In this document: positions 33,001-40,942 of the stretch, in pieces
Layout: each line of letters starts with the position of its first letter
Numbering within the stretch: position 1 is the first letter of the stretch
Source: Phialophora verrucosa
Lineage: Eukaryota; Ascomycota; Eurotiomycetes; Chaetothyriales; Herpotrichiellaceae
Assembly (NCBI GenBank): GCA_002099365.1
Contig: MSED01000004.1
Coordinates: 992,001 to 1,056,000 of the forward strand
Direction of reading: 5' to 3'
DNA length: 64,000 nucleotides
Notes under the pieces: generated by a model
Told to the model about the DNA's origin: nothing
The model's database searches: none
The model's input: only the letters and a program-made list of their open reading frames with translations
Position numbers and translations under genes: made by a program

Positions 33001-33735
33001 GCGCTCGTCACCCGTTTCATCCTGGACGACAGTTCAGTGTGCTTTGTCAATTGCCACCTTGCAGCCGGTCAGAGAAACACGTCGCATCGAAATAACGATG
33101 TGGCAAGCATTCTCGAAGCCGAAGCTCTCGATGCAGAATCCGATTACGATGCGCGAAGTTCGCTTTATGTCGGAGGTGGTGACGGCACTCAGATCCTTGA
33201 CCACGAGATCTGCGTCCTCAATGGCGACCTGAACTATCGCATTGACGCCATCCCCCGAGACACGGTGATTGCAATGATCAAACGCAATGAACTGGCCAAA
33301 TTGCTGGAGCGGGACCAGATCATGGTTTCGCGTCGTCGTGTCTCAGGATTCCGTCTAGCTCAGTTCGTGGAGCTCCCCATCACCTTTGCGCCAACATACA
33401 AGTACGATGTCGGCACGGATAGGTACGACACCTCGGAGAAAAAGCGCGCGCCTGCATGGTGTGATCGACTCCTCTATCGTGGTCCCGGGCGTGTCATGCA
33501 ACTCGAATATCGACGCCATGAGGTACGGACAAGCGATCATCGCCCCGTCAGCGGCCTCTTCAAGCTGCGAGTCAAGACAATCGATCCGCGAAAGCGGGCC
33601 AAAGTCATGGAGGATTGTTACCAGACGTTTAAGTCGGTCCGTAAGCATATGGCGGAAAAGGCGAGCATAGATTACCTGGTTACCGTGCTGGGTGTTGGCG
33701 AGCAGGAAGCCAAAAAACTGATAACGGCCAGATAA
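30001..33735 (+). CDS. Inositol polyphosphate 5-phosphatase with WD-like propeller
   Basis: Removes the 5-phosphate from phosphoinositides or inositol polyphosphates, probably at membranes. One exon encodes 1244 residues. Residues 1 to about 520 are disordered and Pro/Ser/Arg-rich, with repeated (A)R(S/M)LGFS-type elements (DARSLGFSQL, DARMLGFSSA). About 540-850 is a beta-propeller-like region (VTRVFDMSSGEQVMSI, LWLGMNTGEVMEVDV, KLFVWKADE, VTIGHDNFVRLWDAAL). About 860-1200 is the 5-phosphatase domain with all catalytic blocks: VVTWNVGASTP, LIFGFQEVVDL, NKGALVTRF, VNCHLAAGQ, NGDLNYRID, APTYKYD, RAPAWCDRLLY and RTSDHRPVSG. A short helical UBA-like end follows (YLVTVLGVGEQEAKKLI). Propeller plus 5-phosphatase is a known fungal architecture, distinct from synaptojanin (Sac1 plus 5-phosphatase). 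Confidence 0.93.
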   Translation: MAQNTEQRTDAASIKPVSSLRSHFEGLKVNQPAPGSIPPSPQALRPVDRTSPAPPHRASFDIPRPISPWSGAAGNINNGGTKTPTKGSESPPKSGHRRPMSMLLQSSPQLTPSVKVESPRSPPRTFFERSSSRSPERVDNTPFGKVRELISQHSSRSSTPVPRAPSVDRSDTTKALGDTQRGTEVQDEKPKALPPPVNRAEKPKILLKPNITALPAANILQPEARRPSFEARISPFSTPPSSDESSPVRSPEPVGLLPPTRPSPPSHTTPIPTPEVPSSRSRDPRLQGFSHKPTTLEKKDARSLGFSQLEPRPPSRGANLPARANTLSEKPTKDTSELGLMNGKSTQRHVSETIRHTLPPPPLAPLQPTRAPPVRDARMLGFSSALPPDVEKITEEPHPSLPPRRTVEPPPRPSNESKHSSRPIQSPPSLVTTPDRSKKPSSVQPMSRAPTMPVEQHFPPPPKRRSVDLPPTTSTHRSQTFAGDSSRRSVPTGTTDDSDETEETMEEPTTSRSEYPDATHTNRRPPYSKSSLFEIATKSDSRLAEVCGQYLCTAGYVTRVFDMSSGEQVMSINHGETVKVSAMAFKPAPELAQEGTRLWLGMNTGEVMEVDVATHTVMTTNTSHNRREIVRILRSKRDLWTIDDEGKLFVWKADETGVPNLKYSHISHKIPRGHTFSMAIDGRLWYASGKEIRVYIPGNETSFGPLTDPLYQHGNGDVTCGTYSNEGTGRAYFGHIDGRVTIYSTNDFSVIANVKASDYKINSLAYVGDKLWAAFKTGMVYVYDTRGLPWKTQKDWRAHEGPATQLLFDPSSVWTLQQLQVVTIGHDNFVRLWDAALEDDWIETKMIQRDVEYCSFRELRAAVVTWNVGASTPYELREDFIADAIHASDPPEILIFGFQEVVDLEDRTVTAKSIFSFGKKKDTVKTEQHQTRVYREWRDYLSKVISRSTSAHHAYSELHTSSLIGLFQCVFVRQEERVNVRNLQAASVKLGLKGHYGNKGALVTRFILDDSSVCFVNCHLAAGQRNTSHRNNDVASILEAEALDAESDYDARSSLYVGGGDGTQILDHEICVLNGDLNYRIDAIPRDTVIAMIKRNELAKLLERDQIMVSRRRVSGFRLAQFVELPITFAPTYKYDVGTDRYDTSEKKRAPAWCDRLLYRGPGRVMQLEYRRHEVRTSDHRPVSGLFKLRVKTIDPRKRAKVMEDCYQTFKSVRKHMAEKASIDYLVTVLGVGEQEAKKLITAR

Positions 33736-34484
33736 GGTGATATCAACTTTGATACTCAGGCTAAAGAAGTGCTATGCCGATGATGAACAAGATGAGATGA
33801 CTGAGGTCGACCTTGCTGCCAATAATATACCTAAATTCATCTTGGTTGTAGTTCCACCTGAAAACATCTTCACGTCTCACCATGTTCTAAGTGCCTGCAG
33901 CCGTTTCCTCATTTCTCTCTCTAGCTGCGCTACCTAGATCACACCGCAAAGAGCAAGTATATCGACAGCATGGTTGGAGATTCCAAATTGTCTCAGCTTC
34001 GATAGTGTAATTGATATCTCCGGCATAGATGGGACAAAATCACTGCCATGAAATACCGGGCGGAAGGACAGTATTGACGCAGACGGTAGCCTGGGACAGA
34101 CCTAACAGCCAAGGGATGATTTGTCACGGATCAACGTCCATCTCGGTGAATGATGCTCAACTGATGGCGTGGTTCGAGCTGGAAGCGAGGCACAGCTTGG
34201 ATTTGTGAATGCTGCGCCACACTTGGGGTGCCGGAAAGACGTAGGCTCCGGTGAAGTTGAGTGGCAATTACGAGTAGTGGGCCGTTCGTTAGGTATGGCG
34301 AGATGGTTAGGTTAGGGGCAGCTGCCGCCTATTAACCCCTCCATTGATGAACCAACCAACCGGTTCCCCTCGTCAATGTGCCTTCAGACCTCCTGCGCTT
34401 TGCTATATCAACAGCTCTTCATTTCAGTCTCATCTCCTATTTTCCTTTGTTGGCTCCTGTTTATCCGACCGTCACCTACAATTG
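33736..34484. other. Spacer before the WW-domain gene
   Basis: A 749-base spacer with no supported gene. It contains the 3' end of the phosphatase gene and the promoter of the WW gene, with a pyrimidine-rich run just before the ATG at 34485. Confidence 0.3.
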
Positions 34485-35621
34485 ATGGCAAGTTACGCGC
34501 CTCCTGCCGGCCCACCGCCGCCGCAGGTGCCGAGCGGCTGGAAAGCTGTATTCAACGACCAATACAAGGAATGGTAGGAGACCGAAGCCCCATGTTTCCT
34601 CTGTGCATCTTCAAACTAGATTCGTGCTCGTCGCGAATCGTGAGCCTTCCTTGCTAACACAACACTCTGAATCCTTCAGGTTCTACGTCAACCTCCATAC
34701 AAAACAATCGACATGGGAGAAGCCCACGGCCCCCGCCCCCGGCGGCGACGACGAGGCCCCTCCAGGAGCTCCGCCGGGCTATTCAGCTGGCGGCAACGCG
34801 CCCCAAGTTTCTGACACGAAGCGCCCATTAGAGTCTAACAATCCCTACAACTCGAGCACTACCGGATCTTCTCACGAGACGGACGAGCAGATGGCTAGGC
34901 GCTTGCAGCAAGAAGAGAGCAGTCGCGGTCAGGCCGATTCATATTACGGCGCTGGCAATAGCGGCACGCCTCAACCACAGGGCATTCAAGGTGGATATCC
35001 TGGAGCGCCCACCTCACCTTCGAGTCAACTTCCGCCACGACCCGACAGTAGTTCCGGCAAAACAAGAGGACTTTTTGGCAAGTTGCTGGGCAAGTCCGGT
35101 GGAAGTTCGAGTCCATTCTCGCAACAACCACGACCGGGTAGTGGATTTCCCCCTCAGCCAATGGGGTATCAGCAGGGTCCGCCGCCTGGTGCTTACGGTT
35201 ATGGTGGACCACCGCAAGGCTACGGTGGTGGATATGGGCCCGGACCAGGCTATGGACCAGGACCCGGCTATGGCCCAGGCCCAGGCTACGGAGGCCCTCC
35301 TTACGGCGGCTACGGCGGTGGTTATGGTGGAGGATATGGACAACCGCCGAGAAGATCCGGCGGCCTGGGCGCTGGAGGGGCGGCGGCACTTGGGTTGGGC
35401 GGTGGCTTGATCGGTGGTGCTCTGCTGGCCGATGCAGTCAATGACGGCGAACAAGATGCTTAGTGAGTCTTTCCACACCTACATGGGGCCTAACCGATTC
35501 CCGGGCGCCGTGTCTGCCTAGATGATGGTCTTGGTGCTAACGACGAAACAGCCAGGAGGGTTACCAAGATGGCGGTGGCGGAGACTTTGGTGGAGATGAC
35601 GGTGGCGGTGGTGACTTCTAA
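34485..35621 (+). CDS. WW-domain protein with Gly/Tyr-rich tail
   Basis: An adaptor binding proline-rich partners through one WW domain. Exons are 34485-34573, 34680-35462 and 35552-35621, giving 313 residues. Intron 1 splits the Trp codon in the WW domain: VPSGWKAVFNDQYKEW joined to FYVNLHTKQSTWEKP (both signature Trp present). Then come a helical DEQMARRLQQEE segment, a low-complexity Pro/Gly/Tyr region (GYGPGPGYGPGPGYG), a hydrophobic Gly/Ala/Leu stretch (AAALGLGGGLIGGALLAD) and, after intron 2, an acidic Gly tail (GGGGDFGGDDGGGGDF). The tail is recovered only by splicing; the unspliced frame stops at the donor. Fungal members of this layout are common but uncharacterised. Confidence 0.88.
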
Positions 35622-36577
35622 ATGAGCGGATTCAGCCCAACAGACAAAGGATGAAACGCGTATTGATCTTGAGAGATACAGAAGCAGCGCGAGTCATAGT
35701 GAGTGGTCTGTGGGGTGTTCAAGGAAAGACTCCGATTTGGGCAGATGGATGTTGCCGGCGGACGCTGATGCTTGGTGGGCTCGAGTCGGGATCAGCATTA
35801 CAGTACCTTGAGCCGTGTGCATCAACAGACTTGGAGAGAGTGTCCTATGATGAAATGAAATAAATGCAAGGAATCCAGATTCAATTGAGGCCCAGAGACG
35901 CGTGAAGACTAAAAGATGTTTTCCCATCTACCAATACGGATTTCACACGCACTGTGCACCCTTTAAATACAGAGAAGACCGTGCTGTCATCGAGACGCAA
36001 CATGCGACATGTATGATGTGCGATGCAACGTCCTTCCAGGACTGTCTGGACTCCCGTTTCGATCACCTCTCTGCATATACAATACCATGCCTGCATGGCC
36101 TGGATAACATTCTTCCGGTGAAACACGCTATACAAGTACTGTATTCGGGCGTCGATGGAGGTGGAGCCTGAGTCCCGTGGAAGTGCTCTATGAATCGTGG
36201 TCGACTGGCACGTTGGGGCCACTCTACCACTCTATGCTATGCCGTCTTCGAGAGGCCTCGCAGGTGCTTGGGGATATGCGGTGCATTACATGTGGGCTTG
36301 TGACGGTGTCTGTGGGTCACGCGCACGGGCGTGGTCTTCCGGTGTTGCTGCTGGATGGACGGGGTTTTGATAGCCCTACCCAAGCATTGTTGGCGATATG
36401 GCTCCAATACCCACTATGAACAGTGGTGAGATGAACAACACCATGCGCGGAGCGGTTACGTTCAGGTAGACTTAAATCGGCCGCCTGAAACAAAGAAGTA
36501 CGTCTAGATTGGGAGAGGATATAGGCAGACACAAACCAGGGAGTGGATGCATGCTACCCAGCTGAATGTTCGCTACA
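35622..36577. other. Spacer between convergent WW and Zn2Cys6 genes
   Basis: A 956-base tail-to-tail spacer. No frame within it shows family features. Confidence 0.3.
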
Positions 36578-38695
36578 TCATTCGGTATAGTCGGGATGGA
36601 TGGTGCCCCCGAACAAGGCCGTGTCGGAAAAATCCGAGAAGATCTCAGGGAACAACTCCTCGATGGAGCCCTGCTGGGTGAGGAATGCCTCCTCCGGCAA
36701 TGGGTCGCCGAGGTGATGATCCTCGCCTCCATATCCACGAGTATCCATCTGGTCATGGTGCATGGTGAGGGTAGGCATGTTGGGTGTCCTGGCCATGGGG
36801 GTCTTGGGCAGGGAATCCTCGATGCGTTTCAGCACGGATTCGCTCTGTGAGAGCGCGGTTTCGGCGAGGTCCCATTGGTGTTCCTCGTGGTGTCTACGCA
36901 GGCAGTCGACCAGGGTGCGGGCGCTGGACATGCATTGCGTGCGCACGTTGGCGTAACTCGTCTGCAGGGCGCAGCGGAGGAGGAGCGTAACGGCCGAGGT
37001 GAAATGATGCGCGTTGTAAGGTAACCAGAAGCCCGCCAGGTCTTGCTTGTGCAAGGAAGTGACGAATCGGACGATATCTTCGGCAGCGGCTTGACAGCCC
37101 AGAAGCCAGGATGAGGCCGGGTCGCTCTCTCGCTGGCTGATCTCATGCCAGGCTATGCGGCGCAGGAGCATACGTACCGAGAGGTAGGATAGTTGAAGGT
37201 TCACTAGGCCTGGCACGGGTGGTCTGTTGTGGAAGTCGTTCAGGTTCAGCCAGCCGGGGCGGCTTTCCATCCAGCGGTTGAGCTCGATCTCCGACCTTGA
37301 CGTCTGCTCGGCGGCGATGCTGTCGTTGCCTGACCGGATGTGGTAGATCAGCGGCAAGACATCTCCGACGATTTCGGTCAGCCGGCAGAGATGGATGTAG
37401 ACGTCGGCCGCTCGCGCGTGCTTGACTGACCCTCCTCTTCCCTGGGTGAGCAATTCGACAGTTGGTAACGGAACGTCGTAGTGTCCTTTGGAGATATAAG
37501 GCGGTGTCCCCTGCGCGAAGTTGAACCATCGATCCTGGATCACGACAGCCCACCACGCTTTCCATCGCAGCCGCTTCTCCATTTCACTGATCTTCCACTC
37601 CCTGCAGTCATGGTTCAGCCCAATCGCATGAGACAACGCCACCGCCCTCGCAACATCGGCAACGTTCTTCACTAGACACCGCGACGGTCTTCCCGCGATA
37701 TCAATGCATATCGAGATGATTATTGAGAGGTCGCCCTTTTGCATATCGGCGATATTCGCCGCGACCGCCGTTTGCCACGCGAAGTCCTGATCGGGTCGTG
37801 CAAATCCAGCCAACGCTGGAGAAGCGTCCCAGTAGAATAAAGCATACGCGACCAAGTTGACGAGGAAGGTCTGAGGCAACTGATTTCGATCCCTGCACCT
37901 TGACATGATACAATCCTCCTCTGTGACCGGATAACACGGGTGAAAATGCTCGTAATAATTTGCCAACAGCTTGTCGATAAACGGGTCCACTTGATCCAGT
38001 AATTCGCCTGGCATGTTCCTCGCACAATTGCAGTCCGTCGGACTCGGCCGTCGGGGCGGAATGGAAACATGATAAATCGGCTTCTGGGAGTCGCGCCTCC
38101 CGATGCTAGGTTGGATGGGAACATGTCCCGACGACCCGTCAGCTTGGGGTAAGTACTGATCAAGGATTTGAGTGTCGCGTGCGATAACAGGGCCAACAAT
38201 GTGCGAGAAACCCTCGAGGGCTTTATCGTCGGCGATCAGAGAGCGATGGATGAAGCCAATTTTGGGCGTCACGCGCTCGTCCTTTTTCGCTGTCGCGGAA
38301 GAGCAAGGTACGCCATGCATACGGCATAGTAAGCACGCTTGGCCCGGCACTTCGATCGTACATCGTGATCGACGTTTATGGCAGCGCGCACAGGCGGGAT
38401 ATTTGTGTGAGCGGTAAGGCCGGGCGGTTTTCATGATTGAGGGGTAGTCGTCCGGGGGAACAATATCTACCTGCACATACAGCTTTGAAGGGTCGGGCAC
38501 AGCAGCGCCCGTGGCTGGCGATGGTGACTTCGTCGAGTCCGTCGGTGTCAAAGGCGTGGTGTCGGTGGCAGTGGGCGGCGGTGCTGGAGGGAAGCCTAGA
38601 GCGGGAGACGGGGAGCTGCAGGCCATGGCGGCATCGGCACGTGACTCAACTCTGCGACGCTTGTTGCTGATTGAGCTAGTCCGGATATGGCCCAT
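36578..38695 (-). CDS. Zn2Cys6 transcription factor
   Basis: A nuclear DNA-binding regulator, one exon, 705 residues. The binuclear zinc cluster is at about residues 100-130 (CARCHKRRSRC then CLLCRMHGVPC: Cys-x2-Cys-x6-Cys, a longer loop, Cys-x2-Cys-x6-Cys). A basic N-terminus (SNKRRRVESR) precedes it. The fungal transcription-factor middle region follows (DPFIDKLLANYYEHFHPCYPV, EKRLRWKAWWAVVIQDRWF, GTPPYISKGHYDVPLP). The C-terminus is acidic (EELFPEIFSDFSDTALFGG), fitting an activation domain. The start at 38695 faces the dialkylglycine-decarboxylase-like gene, suggesting it regulates that gene. Which pathway it senses is inferred from this arrangement alone. Confidence 0.9.
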   Translation of the reverse strand: MGHIRTSSISNKRRRVESRADAAMACSSPSPALGFPPAPPPTATDTTPLTPTDSTKSPSPATGAAVPDPSKLYVQVDIVPPDDYPSIMKTARPYRSHKYPACARCHKRRSRCTIEVPGQACLLCRMHGVPCSSATAKKDERVTPKIGFIHRSLIADDKALEGFSHIVGPVIARDTQILDQYLPQADGSSGHVPIQPSIGRRDSQKPIYHVSIPPRRPSPTDCNCARNMPGELLDQVDPFIDKLLANYYEHFHPCYPVTEEDCIMSRCRDRNQLPQTFLVNLVAYALFYWDASPALAGFARPDQDFAWQTAVAANIADMQKGDLSIIISICIDIAGRPSRCLVKNVADVARAVALSHAIGLNHDCREWKISEMEKRLRWKAWWAVVIQDRWFNFAQGTPPYISKGHYDVPLPTVELLTQGRGGSVKHARAADVYIHLCRLTEIVGDVLPLIYHIRSGNDSIAAEQTSRSEIELNRWMESRPGWLNLNDFHNRPPVPGLVNLQLSYLSVRMLLRRIAWHEISQRESDPASSWLLGCQAAAEDIVRFVTSLHKQDLAGFWLPYNAHHFTSAVTLLLRCALQTSYANVRTQCMSSARTLVDCLRRHHEEHQWDLAETALSQSESVLKRIEDSLPKTPMARTPNMPTLTMHHDQMDTRGYGGEDHHLGDPLPEEAFLTQQGSIEELFPEIFSDFSDTALFGGTIHPDYTE

Positions 38696-39541
38696 GGTGC
38701 CGACGAATGACGAGCTACTGTCGCCGCCAAAACTGATTCACTTCTGCTTCACTCAGCCCTCAGTCGTCAGTTCCTCAGCTTCAATTCTCCCTCTCTTCGC
38801 TGGCAAGGGTCGAGAAATCACCCTGTGCGACGACAAAGGCAAAAAGTCTTGCCGACAATGTGCTTTCGATCTGCCAAGATCGCTCGCTCTGACAACCAGA
38901 TGATGCCACTTGTTTTGCAGGCTTGACTCGGCGCGGCAGCTCCTCTATCTCTCAGCGCTGCACTCTCCGCGGCAGATCACGTTTATGTATAGACACGGCC
39001 CTACCCAGCGCGCGAACCACATGAGCTGCACGTCAACACTTTTCCGTCGGGGCAGGAGCAGCGAAGGAGTGAGGCTTAACGAAAGCTCCCGGGCCAACCC
39101 CTCGATCACCCACCTTACCCTGCAGATTGCCCGCCCCCCCTCGTGTCCTTCTGTCCTTCTGTACCTTCTCCATCGCAGAACGCTGCTCCGACACCAAAGA
39201 ACAGCAGTGACTTGAAGCATGACCTCTTCTAAGCGAACTTTGTTACTCCCTACAAGACCTCAATTCCACACCGTCACTCCAACTCCGCAAAGAGGGGCAG
39301 GAGGTTTCCGTGAGACCTTGCCACATCAGGTAAGCCTACGGTGCCAGTATTCCAGTCAGCCCCTTCACTTCCCGTCGGCAAACGGAGGAATCTCTTGTAT
39401 ATCATTATTCGCCTTGGAACGGTCACCCTGCCGAGAAATGCATTATCTCTACAGGTTTTCATCGTCTGCAATCTTTGTCAGTTCGTGTGGCAGTCCAGCA
39501 ATCAGCCTCGTTTGCACAAACCCTTATAGGTAAAGCAAGCC
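38696..39541. promoter_or_regulatory. Divergent promoter, Zn2Cys6 factor / aminotransferase
   Basis: An 846-base head-to-head region. It includes the possible alternative first exon of the aminotransferase (39219-39329), listed separately. Inverted CGG-type half-sites for the zinc-cluster factor are plausible but I could not single out a convincing pair. Confidence 0.4.
39219..39329 (+). other. Possible alternative first exon (mitochondrial presequence)
   Basis: An ATG at 39219 opens 37 codons ending at a gtaagc donor (39330). Joining at the tatag acceptor before 39530 continues in frame through Val-Lys-Gln-Ala into the ATG at 39542 of the aminotransferase, giving 507 residues. The exon reads MTSSKRTLLLPTRPQF and onward, rich in Arg, Ser and Thr with its only acidic residue late (RETLPHQ), as in mitochondrial targeting peptides. 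The 200-bp intron is longer than others here and its branch point is weak. It could equally be an untranslated or unused upstream frame. Confidence 0.35.
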
Positions 39542-40942
39542 ATGGCTCCAATGATCGAAGACAGTCTCCCATCCAACAACCCCATTGCCAAATCCAGCAA
39601 TCTCGACAAACCCTCCCTGTACAGCGACGTCGACGACGATGAACTCAACAAAGCGGCAAAATCGTGCCTTGCAAATTATGGCACCAAGTTCGAAAAGGAC
39701 ATCATCGTTGGCAGCAAAGGCCTCTACGTATACACCGCGTCCGGCCACAAATGCCTCGACTGGACCTCTGGCCAGATGTCGTGCCTGATAGGCCACGGCC
39801 ATCCTGAAATCGTGTCGGCGATCCACGATCATGCCGCCAACTTGGACCACTTGTTCTCCGGGATGCTCTCTCCGCCAGTCATCAATCTAGCAAAGCGCCT
39901 TACCTCGCTCTTGCCACCGGGATTAGATAAGGCGTTCTTCCTCAGCACAGGCGGCGAATCCAACGAGGCCGCCATCAAAATGGCAAAGGTGTACACCGGC
40001 AAATTTGAAATCGTGGGTCTGGGGGCCAGTTGGCACGGCGTCACCGCCCAAGCGCTCGGAACCCAGTACCACTTTGGCCGCAGGGGACAAGGACCCCTGA
40101 TGCCAGGAATGCATATGCTTCCCCCGCCCAATGCTTATCGATCCATCTTCCGTAACCCGGACGGCAGCTACGATTGGGAGACGGAACTCAACTATGGTTG
40201 GGACCTGATCGATCGGGCGTCCTGCGGCTCGCTAGCCGCTTGTATAGTCGAATGCATCCAATCCAGTGCAGGCATGCACGTCCTCCCGCAAGGTTACCTC
40301 AAAGCGCTCAAGAAGCATTGCGAGAGCCGGGGCATGTTACTCATCGTGGACGAAGCGCAGACTGGCGTCGGACGATGCGGCGACCTTTTCGCAATCAACC
40401 ACGAAGACGTCGTCCCGGATATCTTGACACTGAGCAAGACGTTGGGCAACGGCCTGCCGCTGAGTGCCGTGGTGATGAGTGCCGAGATCGAACGGGTCTG
40501 TGCCGAGAGAGATTATTGCTTTTACACGACGCACGTCAACGATCCCCTGCCTGCAGCCGTGGGCGATAAAGTGCTGGAAATCGTCGTGCGGGATAATCTG
40601 GTCGAGCACTCGCGTCAGATGGGTCTACATCTGCAAGCTGGGCTGCAGAGGCTCAAATCTCGCTATGCCTGCATAGGCGACGTGCGTGGCCGTGGGTTGA
40701 TGGCCGGAGTGGAGATCGTAGGTGACCGCCAGAAGAAGACTCCTGCGCTCGAGCTAGCCAGGAACATCGCCAGCAAGATGTACGAGTTGGGTCTGTGGGC
40801 AAACCTAAGCAGTCACTCCAGTTTTGGTGGCGTGTTCAGGATTGCGCCCCCAATCTCTATTACGAAAGAGCAACTTGATCAAGGACTGGAGATTATGGAG
40901 CAGGCTTTCCAGACCACCGAGGGTAGTATGCCATTGTATTGA
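39542..40942 (+). CDS. 2,2-dialkylglycine decarboxylase-like class III aminotransferase
   Basis: A PLP enzyme of fold type I. Bacterial dialkylglycine decarboxylase converts 2-aminoisobutyrate or isovaline to a ketone plus CO2, coupled to transamination of pyruvate. The frame (466 residues from 39542) carries the hallmark blocks of that enzyme: LDWTSGQMSCLIGHGHPEIV, LDHLFSGMLSPPVINLA, STGGESNEAAIKMAK, SWHGVTAQALG, LLIVDEAQTGVGRCG, DILTLSKTLGNGLPLSAVV (Lys299 binds PLP), YTTHVNDPLPAAVG, IGDVRGRGLMAGVEI and GGVFRIAPP. The Gln in SGQMS and the Trp in SWHG distinguish it from GABA and ornithine aminotransferases. A Met after SWHG in the bacterial enzyme is Val here. The ~30-residue acidic N-terminal extension is extra. 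The neighbouring divergent Zn2Cys6 gene may be its regulator. Confidence 0.9.
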   Translation: MAPMIEDSLPSNNPIAKSSNLDKPSLYSDVDDDELNKAAKSCLANYGTKFEKDIIVGSKGLYVYTASGHKCLDWTSGQMSCLIGHGHPEIVSAIHDHAANLDHLFSGMLSPPVINLAKRLTSLLPPGLDKAFFLSTGGESNEAAIKMAKVYTGKFEIVGLGASWHGVTAQALGTQYHFGRRGQGPLMPGMHMLPPPNAYRSIFRNPDGSYDWETELNYGWDLIDRASCGSLAACIVECIQSSAGMHVLPQGYLKALKKHCESRGMLLIVDEAQTGVGRCGDLFAINHEDVVPDILTLSKTLGNGLPLSAVVMSAEIERVCAERDYCFYTTHVNDPLPAAVGDKVLEIVVRDNLVEHSRQMGLHLQAGLQRLKSRYACIGDVRGRGLMAGVEIVGDRQKKTPALELARNIASKMYELGLWANLSSHSSFGGVFRIAPPISITKEQLDQGLEIMEQAFQTTEGSMPLY

